Assembly (NCBI RefSeq): GCF_004804315.1
Contig: NZ_SRXX01000002.1
Location: forward strand, 124,001-188,000
Length of the DNA: 64,000 nucleotides
Origin: Flagellimonas onchidii
Lineage (GTDB): Bacteria; Bacteroidota; Bacteroidia; Flavobacteriales; Flavobacteriaceae
Reading direction: 5' to 3'
In this document: piece by piece, positions 35,354 through 44,178 of the stretch
Layout of the letters: the number at the start of each line of letters is the position of its first letter
Position numbering within the stretch: position 1 is the first letter of the stretch
Made by a program: the position numbers and the translations under genes
Notes under the pieces: model-generated
Told to the model about the DNA's origin: nothing
Databases searched by the model: none
Seen by the model: only the letters and a program-made list of their open reading frames with translations

Positions 35354-36076
35354 TTATTCAGACAGTTCTAATCTGCCAAAAGAAGAGGGTACATGAAAAT
35401 CTGGTTCTTTCATTTCAGGATCTACCCAAGTAATCCATTTAAAGTCCCCATCAGGGTTTTTAGAATCAGGTAAAATGTTGGTGTCAGCACGAAAGATTCC
35501 TGCTTCCAAAACTCCATCTTTAAGCAATCCCAAACTCTTCAAGGATTCCTTGCTAATTGTCATGTCTAGGCGATATCCCTTCTCCAAAATGGTTCCACTG
35601 GTAAACAAATGTCCTTTGGGCCAGTACCAATCATCATCAAATAATCTATAATGAGTAGCAGCGAAATCCAAGATGGCACCATTTGGATCTACTTCAAGAC
35701 AATAATACTTTTTAAGCTCGGTGTCTTTTCTTAAAAAAATCTCAACCCGGTCAGAGCGGATAATGTCTCGTTTAGTTTGGTAATTATCAAATATAATTAG
35801 GTCATCATCCTTGACATCATATCTCAAATACAGATATTTATCGTCGTGCAATGCTCTAAAGCTTGTTTCCTGTATCCGTTCGTTTTTCCTCCACGGTTGC
35901 GAGAAATCGGTAAGTAGTATCGCTTTTTCCCATAAATTATCATCTAAAAACTTTTCTTCACCATTTTCAGATTGGGCTTTTGAAACGATATAGGTTTTCA
36001 TACTATCATTATTTTTGAATGCAAAGAGGCAAATTGCAATAGCTGCGATGATAAAACTAAGAACTGAATTTCTCAT
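35354..36076 (-). CDS. Exported CBM9-like carbohydrate-binding protein
   Basis: The 240-residue product has an N-terminal hydrophobic segment (VLSFIIAAIAICLFAF) that should act as a signal or anchor. The rest looks like a family 9-type domain: LDDNLWEKAILLTDF, YLYLRYDVKDDDL, SDRVEIFLRKD and WITWVDPEMKEPDFHVPSSFGRL (quoted in part). Such domains bind sugars or haem-like ligands. A TTGTATT-TT-AATACAA palindrome overlaps its start codon. It stands alone on the minus strand. Confidence 0.8.
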   Translation of the reverse strand: MRNSVLSFIIAAIAICLFAFKNNDSMKTYIVSKAQSENGEEKFLDDNLWEKAILLTDFSQPWRKNERIQETSFRALHDDKYLYLRYDVKDDDLIIFDNYQTKRDIIRSDRVEIFLRKDTELKKYYCLEVDPNGAILDFAATHYRLFDDDWYWPKGHLFTSGTILEKGYRLDMTISKESLKSLGLLKDGVLEAGIFRADTNILPDSKNPDGDFKWITWVDPEMKEPDFHVPSSFGRLELSE

Positions 36077-36154
36077 TGTATTTTAATACAAGGTGGAATA
36101 CAAACTTAGTTTTTTATGGCCTAATGAAGAAGTCCAGGTTGTTGATTATGACAA

Positions 36155-36607
36155 TTATAACAAAATTTGGTCTGCGTGTTCTTTTGCTTTGACCTTATCT
36201 ATTACTTTATCCACTACGCCATTTTCGTCAATCACAAAAGTTATTCTGTGTATACCATCAAATTTACGTCCCATAAACTTTTTTGGTCCCCAAACACCAA
36301 AAGCATCTATCATAGTATGATCCACATCTGCCAATAACGGATATTGAAAACCAAACTTATTACTAAAGTTAGACTGTTTCTTTTGTGTATCAGCGCTTAC
36401 TCCCAGTAGCTCGTAGCCTTCTTTTTTTAATCTATCATAGTTTTCGTTAAGGTTACAAGCCTCAACCGTGCATGTTGGGGTATTCGCTCTTGGATAGAAA
36501 AAGACAATTAACTTTTTTCCTTTGTAATCGCTTAAACTTATTGTATTTCCATCTTGGTCTATTGCAGAAAATTCAGGTACTTTATCTCCTACTTTTAAGG
36601 TATTCAT
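36155..36607 (-). CDS. bcp: Thioredoxin-dependent thiol peroxidase (Bcp/PrxQ)
   Basis: The 150-residue peroxiredoxin has the peroxidatic and resolving cysteines five residues apart in TPTCTVEACNLN, the atypical two-Cys arrangement of the Bcp/PrxQ group. FFYPRANTPTC and GKKLIVFFYPR are conserved. It reduces hydrogen peroxide and organic peroxides with thioredoxin. It is transcribed away from nth, with 37 bases between starts. Confidence 0.95.
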   Translation of the reverse strand: MNTLKVGDKVPEFSAIDQDGNTISLSDYKGKKLIVFFYPRANTPTCTVEACNLNENYDRLKKEGYELLGVSADTQKKQSNFSNKFGFQYPLLADVDHTMIDAFGVWGPKKFMGRKFDGIHRITFVIDENGVVDKVIDKVKAKEHADQILL

Positions 36608-36644
36608 GTATTCAGGTTTAAAAATTTTTCAAAACTAAGCCATT

Positions 36645-37307
36645 ATGACGAAACAGGACAGGGTAAATTTTACGCTACGGACCCTTGATGAAATTTATCC
36701 GACCATTCCAATTCCATTGGACCATAAAGATCCTTACACACTGTTAATTGCCGTATTGTTATCTGCTCAGAGTACTGATGTTAGGGTAAATCAGATTACC
36801 CCTCTCTTATTCGATAAAGCTGATAATCCCTTTGATATGGTAAAGCTAACTGTGGATGAAATCCGCGAAATCATAAAGCCAGTGGGACTTTCACCTATGA
36901 AGTCCAAGGGTATTCATGGCCTATCCCAGATATTGATTGAAAAGTATAATGGAGAGGTTCCGCAAGAGATTGAACTTCTAGAAGAATTGCCCGCCGTAGG
37001 ACATAAAACGGCAAGTGTTGTTGTTTCCCAGGCTTTTGGGATTCCGGCTTTTCCCGTGGACACACATATTCACCGACTTATGTACCGCTGGGGCTTTAGC
37101 AATGGTAAAAATGTAGTTCAGACCGAGAAAGATGCTAAAAGGCTTTTTCCAAAAGAAGTTTGGAACAAGCTCCATCTTCAGATTATCTGGTATGGCCGAG
37201 AGTACTCGCCTGCCAGGGGTTGGAATTTGGAAAAGGATATCATTACCAAAACCATTGGAAGAAAAACAGTGTTGAACGAATACCATAAAAACAAAAAGAG
37301 CCACTAA
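36645..37307 (+). CDS. nth: Endonuclease III (Nth) lacking the iron-sulfur cluster
   Basis: The 220-residue DNA glycosylase/AP lyase has the helix-hairpin-helix LEELPAVGHKTASVV with the catalytic Lys and the catalytic Asp in PVDTHIHR. It removes oxidised pyrimidines from DNA. The C-terminal cysteine cluster (C-x6-C-x2-C-x5-C) is missing: that part reads WYGREYSPARGWNLEKD, and I find no Cys in the whole protein. A terminator hairpin overlaps its stop codon. Confidence 0.93.
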   Translation: MTKQDRVNFTLRTLDEIYPTIPIPLDHKDPYTLLIAVLLSAQSTDVRVNQITPLLFDKADNPFDMVKLTVDEIREIIKPVGLSPMKSKGIHGLSQILIEKYNGEVPQEIELLEELPAVGHKTASVVVSQAFGIPAFPVDTHIHRLMYRWGFSNGKNVVQTEKDAKRLFPKEVWNKLHLQIIWYGREYSPARGWNLEKDIITKTIGRKTVLNEYHKNKKSH

Positions 37308-37321
37308 TTGCGGCTCTTTTT
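37293..37321 (+). terminator. Terminator overlapping the nth stop codon
   Basis: AAAAAGAGCC and GGCTCTTTTT form a perfect 10-bp stem around a 9-base loop that contains the nth stop TAA. The A-rich left arm gives a T-run on the other strand too, so it may also stop the minus-strand message of the 47-residue gene. Confidence 0.85.
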
Positions 37322-37337
37322 GAAAGTCTTCGAAGTT

Positions 37338-37481
37338 CTAGTTCAAAGTAACTTCAAATTTGTGTTTTTTGTAATCAACTACTTGAATCGATTTAGAGTA
37401 GCTCAGCAGGAAATCAATAGTTTCCCTTTTAGCTCTTACTGTTCGTACAGTTTTTTGTTCTTCAGAGTAAATATTTTCCAT
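37338..37481 (-). CDS. Unlisted 47-residue protein downstream of the sigma factor
   Basis: On the minus strand an ATG at 37481 opens 47 codons and a TAG stop. The protein begins MENIYSEEQKTVRTVRAKRE and continues through a DFLLSYSKSI helix to a short basic-aromatic end (KKHKFEVTLN). It has a mixed, soluble, protein-like composition, an A-rich start context and a terminator behind it, while the overlapping plus-strand frame is Phe-rich and unconvincing. It lies 73 bases after the sigma-factor gene on the same strand. Function unknown; I recall similar short proteins in flavobacteria. Confidence 0.65.
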   Translation of the reverse strand: MENIYSEEQKTVRTVRAKRETIDFLLSYSKSIQVVDYKKHKFEVTLN

Positions 37482-37553
37482 ATTCTAGCATTAATGTTAC
37501 AATTACATAACGCCACTAATATGGAAATATTGCTATGCTCGATGGAATGCAGA

Positions 37554-38135
37554 TTAATTCGTTAAAACGATGTTGTTCTTGTTTACGATTTTTCTCAGAT
37601 TAATAAGGGCATATCTCATTCTTCCCAAAGCAGTATTAATGCTAACTCCGGTATTCTCAGAGATTTCCTTAAAACTCATATCCTTATAAATTCGCATCAC
37701 CAACACCTCTTTTTGGTCTTCGGGCAGTTCGTCTATCAAAAGTGTCAAATCACTATCAATCTGATCTTTTATAATCTGTTTTTCCGCATTCAGTTTTTCA
37801 TCCTTAATAACAGAAAAGATATTGAAGTCATCATTTCCTTCGAACTTGGGCATTCTTTTGTTTTTACGGAAATGGTCAATAATGAGGTTATGGGCAATTC
37901 GCATTACCCAAGGCAAAAACTTACCTTCTTCGCTATAAGAGCCTCTTTTTAAGGTCTTAATTACTTTAATGAAGGTATCTTGAAAGATGTCTTCTGCGAC
38001 ATCCCTGTCCATTACTTTTGAATAAATAAAACTGGAAATTCTTTGGTTGTGCCTGTTGATAAGGGTTTCTAATGCCTTTTCCTCACCGGCAATGTAGTTC
38101 TTTACTAATATCGAGTCGTCAATCTGTAGTTCCAT
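37554..38135 (-). CDS. ECF-type RNA polymerase sigma factor
   Basis: The 193-residue sigma-70 family protein has region 2 (DVAEDIFQDTFIKVIKTLKRG; PWVMRIAHNLIIDHFRK) and region 4 (LPEDQKEVLVMRIYKDMSFKEIS, followed by GRMRYALINLRKI). Regions 1 and 3 are absent, as usual for the extracytoplasmic-function group. It directs polymerase to a small set of promoters. No anti-sigma gene with a membrane helix is adjacent; the only same-strand neighbour is the 47-residue protein. This kind without anti-sigma partner is often constitutively active in flavobacteria. Confidence 0.93.
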   Translation of the reverse strand: MELQIDDSILVKNYIAGEEKALETLINRHNQRISSFIYSKVMDRDVAEDIFQDTFIKVIKTLKRGSYSEEGKFLPWVMRIAHNLIIDHFRKNKRMPKFEGNDDFNIFSVIKDEKLNAEKQIIKDQIDSDLTLLIDELPEDQKEVLVMRIYKDMSFKEISENTGVSINTALGRMRYALINLRKIVNKNNIVLTN

Positions 38136-38385
38136 ACAAATTACTTTTTTGGTTAAAATTATCAGTCCTCCTTATTGATTTAAAGGGACTTATGGTGTAA
38201 CATTAATTTTAAAAAAGTAATTATTTCTGTATAGGCCTATCAGTTTTTTAATTACACATCAAATATAGAAAAACAGCATGCCCGTTTAAAAACTATGTTG
38301 TGAGTTGGGCATTTTTAGATGTTAACTGATACAATATACGTATTAAGTATGGGGTATTGTATCTTTGGGTCCCTAATTTTAACAA
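38136..38385. other. Divergent intergenic region between the sigma factor and uvrA
   Basis: This is the longest gene-free stretch. It holds a uvrA -7 element (38360-38367) and a possible hairpin of ATGCCC (38279-38284) with GGGCAT (38307-38312) followed by TTTTT, which could end a short transcript. On the minus strand an AGGAGG lies about 35 bases before the sigma-factor ATG, too far to act in initiation. I see no coding sequence or RNA gene with confidence. Confidence 0.4.
38360..38367 (+). promoter_or_regulatory. Candidate -7 element for uvrA
   Basis: TATCTTTG matches TAnnTTTG exactly and ends 18 bases before the uvrA ATG. A suitable TTG is not visible at -33. Confidence 0.45.
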
Positions 38386-41163
38386 ATGTCCGCGATTCAA
38401 AATATAGATCCTAAAAAAAATATTATCATAAAAGGTGCCAAACTGCATAACCTTAAAAATATCGATGTTATTATTCCCAGGAATAAACTGGTGGTCATCA
38501 CAGGGCTTTCTGGCTCGGGAAAGTCAAGTCTTGCTTTTGATACCTTGTATGCTGAAGGTCAGAGACGTTATGTGGAGAGTCTTTCTTCATATGCAAGGCA
38601 ATTTTTGGGAAAGTTGGACAAACCCAAAGTAGACTATATAAAAGGTATAGCCCCTGCTATTGCCATAGAACAAAAAGTAAACTCTACCAATCCAAGATCT
38701 ACAGTTGGAACAACCACCGAAATCTACGACTACCTTAAATTACTCTATGCGCGCATAGGGAAGACGATTTCCCCAATTTCAGGTAACGAGGTCAAAAAAA
38801 ACACGGTTACCGATGTTATCAATTATATCAAGTCACTTCCGCTGGGCTCAAAATTGCTGTTGCTAGCACCCATAACTATAAAGGAGGACCGTGATCCGAT
38901 AAAATCCCTGGAATTATTTTCAAAACAAGGTTACGCTCGTATCAAATATAAAGGGGAGGTTATACGAATTGATAGTGTTCCAAGTGATATTGGCAGAAAG
39001 TTCGACCTAGTGGTAGATAGGGTCATTATTAAAGAGGATGAAGACTTCTACAATCGCTTGGCGAATGCAGTTGACAATGCCTTTTTTGAAGGAAAAGGTC
39101 AATGCGGTATTGAAAATTTAGAAAATGGTGAAGTCAAAACCTTTAGTAATCAGTTTGAACTTGATGGTTTAAAGTTTTTAGAACCCAATGTGCATCTATT
39201 CAGTTTTAACAACCCTTACGGTGCATGCTCCAAATGCGAAGGTTATGGTGATGTTATTGGAATTGATGAAGATTTGGTGATTCCCAACACGGCTTTATCG
39301 GTCTTTGAGAATGCTGTATTTCCTTGGAGGGGAGAAAGCATGGGTTGGTACCGCGATCAATTGGTAAATTCTGCCTACAAGTTCGATTTCCCTATACACA
39401 AGTCTTGGTTTGAGTTGACCGAAGAACAAAAGCAACTTGTGTGGGACGGCAACGAGCACTTTACTGGAATACATGCCTTTTTTCAGCAATTGGAAGAGAA
39501 AAGCTATAAAATTCAGAATAGGGTAATGCTTTCCCGTTATCGCGGAAAGACCAAATGTTCCGTTTGCAAGGGCAAACGATTACGAAAAGAAGCAGATTAT
39601 GTAAAAGTGGGGGGACATTCCATTTCTGATTTAATTGAGCTGCCCATCAAAAAGTTAGTTCCTTTTTTTGAAGAGCTGCAGCTTTCAGAACACGATAGCA
39701 CTATCGCCAACAGACTGCTGAAAGAAATCACCACTCGTTTGGGCTTTTTAAGCAAGGTTGGACTTAGTTATTTAACATTGAACCGTAAATCAAATACACT
39801 TTCAGGAGGGGAAAGTCAACGCATCAATTTGGCGACGTCATTAGGAAGTAGTTTGGTCGGCTCCATGTACATTTTGGATGAACCCAGTATTGGACTTCAT
39901 CCAAAAGATACCGAAAATCTAATCGAAGTATTATTGTCATTGAGGGATTTGGGCAACACTGTAATTGTGGTGGAACACGATGAAGATATTATGAAAGCGG
40001 CAGATGAAGTCATCGATATTGGACCCGAGGCCGGTACTTTGGGTGGTGAAGTTGTCGCTACAGGGAGCTTGGACAGTATTTTAAAGGCTAACTCGTTAAC
40101 TGCCGATTATTTAAACGGGACAAAGGAGATTGAAGTTCCTACGGAGCGCAGAAACTCCAAAAATTATATCCAAATTATAGGTGCTAGAGAAAATAACCTT
40201 AAAAATATCAACGTCACCTTTCCATTAAACATGCTCACCGTTGTTACCGGTGTATCTGGTAGCGGAAAAAGTACTCTGGTTCGGAAAATTTTATATCCTT
40301 CCATATTAAAAGAGATAGGTGGTTATGGAGAAAAGGCTGGTCAGTTCAGTAAATTGGAGGGTAAATATTCGCATATAAAACATATTGAGTTTGTAGATCA
40401 GAACCCAATAGGTCGTTCGTCACGTTCTAATCCTGTGACCTACATCAAGGCTTACGATGACATTAGAGCTTTGTTCGCTTCCCAAAAATTGAGTAAACTC
40501 CGGGGTTATCAGGCCAAACACTTCTCTTTTAATGTAGACGGAGGACGTTGTGAAAAATGCAAGGGCGAAGGAGAAATCACAGTAGAAATGCAATTTATGG
40601 CTGATGTACACTTAGAATGTGATGTCTGCCATGGAAAGCGTTTCAAAAAAGAAATCCTTGAAGTACAATTTGAAGGTAAAAATATAGATGACATCCTAAA
40701 TCTAACTATAGATGAGGCTATTCAACATTTCAAAAGCTACGATCAAAATAAGATAGTAACCAAGTTGCAGCCCTTGCAAGATGTAGGTCTGGGCTATGTT
40801 ACCTTGGGGCAATCATCTTCAACCCTTTCTGGTGGTGAGGCGCAACGTATAAAATTAGCTTCTTTCTTAGTCAAGGGCAATACAAAAGAAAAAGCATTGT
40901 TCATTTTTGACGAACCCACAACAGGTTTGCATTTCCATGATATCAAAAAGTTATTGAAATCCTTCGATGAATTGATTGCAAAAGGACATTCCGTGATTGT
41001 AATTGAACACAATATTGAACTCATCAAATGTGCCGATTACATTATTGACCTAGGACCAGAAGGGGGAGAAAACGGTGGTCACTTAGTTGCAGAAGGAACT
41101 CCAGAAGAAATTGTTCAAAACAAAGCTTCGTTCACGGCTAAATACCTAACAGAAAAAATCTGA
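38386..41163 (+). CDS. uvrA: Excinuclease ABC subunit A
   Basis: The 925-residue UvrA is of normal length. It has two ABC ATPase modules: Walker [10 protein letters not shown] near residue 43 and GVSGSGKST near residue 623, and signatures LSGGESQRI and LSGGEAQRI with Walker [11 protein letters not shown] and [10 protein letters not shown]. Zinc-finger cysteine sets occur at [17 protein letters not shown] and at [17 protein letters not shown]. It scans DNA for bulky lesions, loads UvrB and leaves; this is nucleotide excision repair. uvrB and uvrC are not in the window. Confidence 0.98.
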   Translation: MSAIQNIDPKKNIIIKGAKLHNLKNIDVIIPRNKLVVITGLSGSGKSSLAFDTLYAEGQRRYVESLSSYARQFLGKLDKPKVDYIKGIAPAIAIEQKVNSTNPRSTVGTTTEIYDYLKLLYARIGKTISPISGNEVKKNTVTDVINYIKSLPLGSKLLLLAPITIKEDRDPIKSLELFSKQGYARIKYKGEVIRIDSVPSDIGRKFDLVVDRVIIKEDEDFYNRLANAVDNAFFEGKGQCGIENLENGEVKTFSNQFELDGLKFLEPNVHLFSFNNPYGACSKCEGYGDVIGIDEDLVIPNTALSVFENAVFPWRGESMGWYRDQLVNSAYKFDFPIHKSWFELTEEQKQLVWDGNEHFTGIHAFFQQLEEKSYKIQNRVMLSRYRGKTKCSVCKGKRLRKEADYVKVGGHSISDLIELPIKKLVPFFEELQLSEHDSTIANRLLKEITTRLGFLSKVGLSYLTLNRKSNTLSGGESQRINLATSLGSSLVGSMYILDEPSIGLHPKDTENLIEVLLSLRDLGNTVIVVEHDEDIMKAADEVIDIGPEAGTLGGEVVATGSLDSILKANSLTADYLNGTKEIEVPTERRNSKNYIQIIGARENNLKNINVTFPLNMLTVVTGVSGSGKSTLVRKILYPSILKEIGGYGEKAGQFSKLEGKYSHIKHIEFVDQNPIGRSSRSNPVTYIKAYDDIRALFASQKLSKLRGYQAKHFSFNVDGGRCEKCKGEGEITVEMQFMADVHLECDVCHGKRFKKEILEVQFEGKNIDDILNLTIDEAIQHFKSYDQNKIVTKLQPLQDVGLGYVTLGQSSSTLSGGEAQRIKLASFLVKGNTKEKALFIFDEPTTGLHFHDIKKLLKSFDELIAKGHSVIVIEHNIELIKCADYIIDLGPEGGENGGHLVAEGTPEEIVQNKASFTAKYLTEKI

Positions 41164-41187
41164 ATGCCTTTTTTAGAGGACAAACAC

Positions 41188-41203
41188 CCCATATAATTAT
41201 GGG
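41188..41203. repeat. Palindrome after uvrA
   Basis: CCCATA and TATGGG flank TAAT. No T-run follows. It might be a weak hairpin after uvrA or a site before the next gene. Confidence 0.3.
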
Positions 41204-41274
41204 CTCATATCTCCAATTAAAAATACAAAATTTATAGCTCTAATATTCAGATAGTTACAAATCGATAGCTTTTT

Positions 41275-41302
41275 TTGGCACGCTGTTTGGTATCTACATT
41301 TC
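41275..41302 (+). promoter_or_regulatory. Promoter of the Arg/Ser-rich exported protein gene
   Basis: TTG (41275-41277, within a T-run) is followed after 17 bases by TACATTTC (41295-41302), one base off TAnnTTTG. The leader to the ATG at 41344 is about 35 nt. Confidence 0.45.
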
Positions 41303-41343
41303 GGAATGTAAATAGTTGCATTCAGAATTTAAAATCGGATAGT

Positions 41344-42618
41344 ATGAAAAAGTTAGTACTCATTATAGCAGCGGTCTTGCTTGGAGTTCCAAACGCTTCA
41401 GCGGCCAGCAAAGAAGATAAGACGTTTATTACAAGTAATTATCGATACGGCAACTCATTCATCTTTGTTGAAAATGGAGTGACTTTTTCAGTATACCCGG
41501 ATGGAGAGTTCGATTTTTATATCGATAACCAGGTTAATGTGGGTGTAGGAGCTCGAATCGGTAACGTTGGTATTACTTTCAATTCAGGATATAATTATAA
41601 CCCCTTTGTTCAGTATGATGACTATGGTGCCGTAGTTCAAGTAGAGAACATTCCTATTTATTATGACTACTACGGCCGCGTTTCCCAAATTGGAAACGTT
41701 GACGTTTGGTATCGAAATGGTCGTGTGCGTAGAGTTGGAGGACTTAATGTGTTTTATAATGGAGGTGTTTTTAGTCACTGTACCGGCTTCATTAACATAT
41801 ATAACAGACATTATGTGTACAGACCATTCCATAGGTATTTTGCACGACCTGCTGTGAACTACTGTAACGTGTATTACAGACCTTACAGAAGATATTATAA
41901 CCCTGTTAGATATACTTACTATAGACCTTATAGGTATAATCACAGAAGAGCTTATGCCTCTATCGGTAGAACATATAGAAATGATAGACATTATAGAAGG
42001 GATAACATTTACAGAAACGATAAAAGAGTAACCCATATCAGAAGAAATGGTGCTGACTACGGAAGAAGTAACAGAAGTATTGGAAACACCAATTATGATT
42101 ACAGAAAAGGAAATGCTGTAAGTCGTTCCAACAACAGTGCAAGAAGAAGCTCTGGTGTTAGTAGAACCTCGAAGCAAAGCGATTATCGAAGAGGCAATAC
42201 CGTTTCCAGAAGTAATAGCAGCAACAGAGTTACGGCTCAAAGACAGGCTAATAGAAAGTCGAATGGAACAACTATTAGGCAAGGTAATTATAGAAAAGGT
42301 AATTCGGTATCACGAAGCAATAATGGTAGAACGGTCACACAAAGACAGGTAACTCGAAAGCCAAACAGTAGAACAATAACAAAACGTGAAGTAACTACTA
42401 CTCCAAGAAGCCGAACGGTTACAAGGAGTACTACAACACATAGAAAGCCACAGGCAAGGAGCGGTTCAAGTCGTTCGGTTGTAAGTAGAAGTAGTGCGCC
42501 AAAGAGAACAGTTACCAGAAGTACAAAAACTACGGTTAAGCGAAATTCTGGAAACACAAATTATAGAAGAAGTAGCACCACAGGTACGCGTTCAAGAAGT
42601 ACCAGACGAGTGCAATAA
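41344..42618 (+). CDS. Exported Tyr/Arg/Ser/Thr-rich, strongly basic protein
   Basis: From the ATG at 41344 the product has 424 residues with a signal peptide (LVLIIAAVLLGVPNASAA); an upstream in-frame start would add 23 residues that spoil it. Residues about 25-150 look like a beta domain (VSQIGNVDVWYRNGRVRRVG). Next is a Tyr/Arg-rich part (YRPYRRYYNPVRYTYY), and the last 180 residues are Arg, Ser, Thr and Asn with three near-copies of YR(K/R)GNxVSRSN. It should bind acidic polymers outside the cell. Function unknown. A terminator follows. Confidence 0.82.
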   Translation: MKKLVLIIAAVLLGVPNASAASKEDKTFITSNYRYGNSFIFVENGVTFSVYPDGEFDFYIDNQVNVGVGARIGNVGITFNSGYNYNPFVQYDDYGAVVQVENIPIYYDYYGRVSQIGNVDVWYRNGRVRRVGGLNVFYNGGVFSHCTGFINIYNRHYVYRPFHRYFARPAVNYCNVYYRPYRRYYNPVRYTYYRPYRYNHRRAYASIGRTYRNDRHYRRDNIYRNDKRVTHIRRNGADYGRSNRSIGNTNYDYRKGNAVSRSNNSARRSSGVSRTSKQSDYRRGNTVSRSNSSNRVTAQRQANRKSNGTTIRQGNYRKGNSVSRSNNGRTVTQRQVTRKPNSRTITKREVTTTPRSRTVTRSTTTHRKPQARSGSSRSVVSRSSAPKRTVTRSTKTTVKRNSGNTNYRRSSTTGTRSRSTRRVQ

Positions 42619-42646
42619 AGATAGTTTTTAGGTTGGTTAGTTGTTT

Positions 42647-42687
42647 ACCCCGTGGTTGGATTTATCCGCTACGGGGTTCTTTTTTTG
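42647..42687 (+). terminator. Terminator after the basic exported protein gene
   Basis: ACCCCGT (42647-42653) pairs with ACGGGGT (42671-42677), with partial further pairing inside, and is followed by TTCTTTTTTT. Confidence 0.8.
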
Positions 42688-42717
42688 ACCTATTGGACGA
42701 ACTTGTATAAGAAAATA

Positions 42718-44178
42718 CTATTCCTCCCTTCTTCTCAACCATTTAGACAATACTCCCGAAACATCTTCCGATATGTCAAAACGGTACAAAATGCCCAAGT
42801 ACATTGCAGCAATCAAAGCAGATTTTAATGCTATGTTTAAAATTGGATGAAATGGAAACTGAAGCTGATAAAACAGAACTCCCATAAAAAGCAAGGTTGC
42901 CAACACTTTGAATGTCGCCTTTGAAAATGGCAAAAACCCAAACTTCAGTTTGACAAAAATCAATTTGGAAAGATTGAACATAAAAATGGCCATAAAACTA
43001 GCCAATGCGGCTCCCTCAATACCGTACAAAGGAATCAACCACAGATTGAACAATATAGTGACAACCGCAAAGCACGCTCCCAGGACCAATACCCATTTGT
43101 AATATTCTGAGTAATATAAAATAGCATTAACGTTCCCCATGAGAGAGTCAAGTACTTTGGCCATACCTATCAAAGCGACAATATTAAATCCTCCTCGATA
43201 TTCTTCAGGAAGCATCAGGAACAAATCGTTTATATTTAAAACAATCAATACAAACAATAGTCCTGCAGCAATAAAGGAGGTAAGTGAGGTTTTCTTATAC
43301 AAACTTTCAAGCTCAAAAAAATTGTTTTCATTTAAATAATTTGCGGTCAAGGGATAGGTAATTTGGTTCATGGCTCGGGCGGGAACAATAATACTGGTGG
43401 CTATATAAGTAGCAACCCCATAAAATGCCACATTTTCTAACGCCTTGAACTGGTTGATCATGAATTTATCAATTTCTAAAAGTATGAGAGCAACAGAACC
43501 CCCTATAACCATTAATAGGCCGTATCCAATAATAGCCTTTGCTTCTTTCGGAAACTTAAAATCCAAAACAGGCCTCCGTAAACTATAGGCGTATAACTTC
43601 ATAAGAAGTGTTCGTAACAAGTATATTCCAACAATTCCTTTTAAAAAAGAATCCAACGTAATGATATTCAAGTACAACAAAACCAATAAAATGGAAACAC
43701 AAACCCTAGCAAAGACCTCTTTAAGGAAATTCCCGAAAACAGATTTTAGGTGAACCTTGCTCCATGCATAGAATACTTCAAAGTAGGCCATGGCCAATCC
43801 GACTAAAAACAAATACCATAGGTAATCTTTGACCAATTCATTTTTAATGGACAAAAAACTACCAATAGTGTCATAAAAAAGCCATAGAGCAAAAGTCAAT
43901 GGTAATATGACCAATAACGGAGAAAGTACAATTAGTGTTAAAAAACCATTCTTCGATTCCTCAGCCTGACCACTATAATATTTTACCAAAGCATTATGAG
44001 CGCCTGATGCCAAAATAGGCATCAAAATAGCACCGGTAGCCAAAATAAATGTGACCAACCCGTAATATCTTGGTTCAAGAATATTGGTGTATAGAAACAG
44101 TGTATTTACTGCTCCAAATACAAACCCGATAAACGTTACTATGGTATTTTTGAAGGATTGTTTTAAGACGATTCCCAT
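42718..44178 (-). CDS. Polysaccharide flippase (Wzx/MATE-like membrane protein)
   Basis: The 486-residue protein has about 12-14 membrane helices in the MOP/oligosaccharide-flippase pattern (TIVTFIGFVFGAVNTLFLYT at the start; ILEPRYYGLVTFI; FMINQFKALENVAFYGVATY). It probably turns lipid-linked glycan units across the inner membrane. Its start lies inside the end of the glycosyltransferase gene (16-base overlap), so the two are coupled. A specific glycan cannot be told. Confidence 0.88.
   Translation of the reverse strand: MGIVLKQSFKNTIVTFIGFVFGAVNTLFLYTNILEPRYYGLVTFILATGAILMPILASGAHNALVKYYSGQAEESKNGFLTLIVLSPLLVILPLTFALWLFYDTIGSFLSIKNELVKDYLWYLFLVGLAMAYFEVFYAWSKVHLKSVFGNFLKEVFARVCVSILLVLLYLNIITLDSFLKGIVGIYLLRTLLMKLYAYSLRRPVLDFKFPKEAKAIIGYGLLMVIGGSVALILLEIDKFMINQFKALENVAFYGVATYIATSIIVPARAMNQITYPLTANYLNENNFFELESLYKKTSLTSFIAAGLLFVLIVLNINDLFLMLPEEYRGGFNIVALIGMAKVLDSLMGNVNAILYYSEYYKWVLVLGACFAVVTILFNLWLIPLYGIEGAALASFMAIFMFNLSKLIFVKLKFGFLPFSKATFKVLATLLFMGVLFYQLQFPFHPILNIALKSALIAAMYLGILYRFDISEDVSGVLSKWLRRREE

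Noticed and set aside
37308..37565. 85-codon plus-strand frame after nth
   Set aside because: Phe-rich and without a good start context; the 47-residue minus-strand gene explains the region better.
38279..38317. Possible small RNA ending at a hairpin in the uvrA/sigma gap
   Set aside because: The stem is only six base pairs with a 22-base loop and no promoter is placed to produce such an RNA.
41584..42282. 232-codon open frame on the minus strand, opposite the Arg/Ser-rich gene
   Set aside because: It is a shadow: the repetitive AGA/AAC/TAT-rich codons of the real gene leave the opposite strand free of stops. The product is a biased Ser/Val/Ile string.
42061..42618. Short repeats as a possible CRISPR array
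   Set aside because: The repeats are in frame, imperfect and encode the Arg/Ser-rich protein tail; no regular spacers exist.
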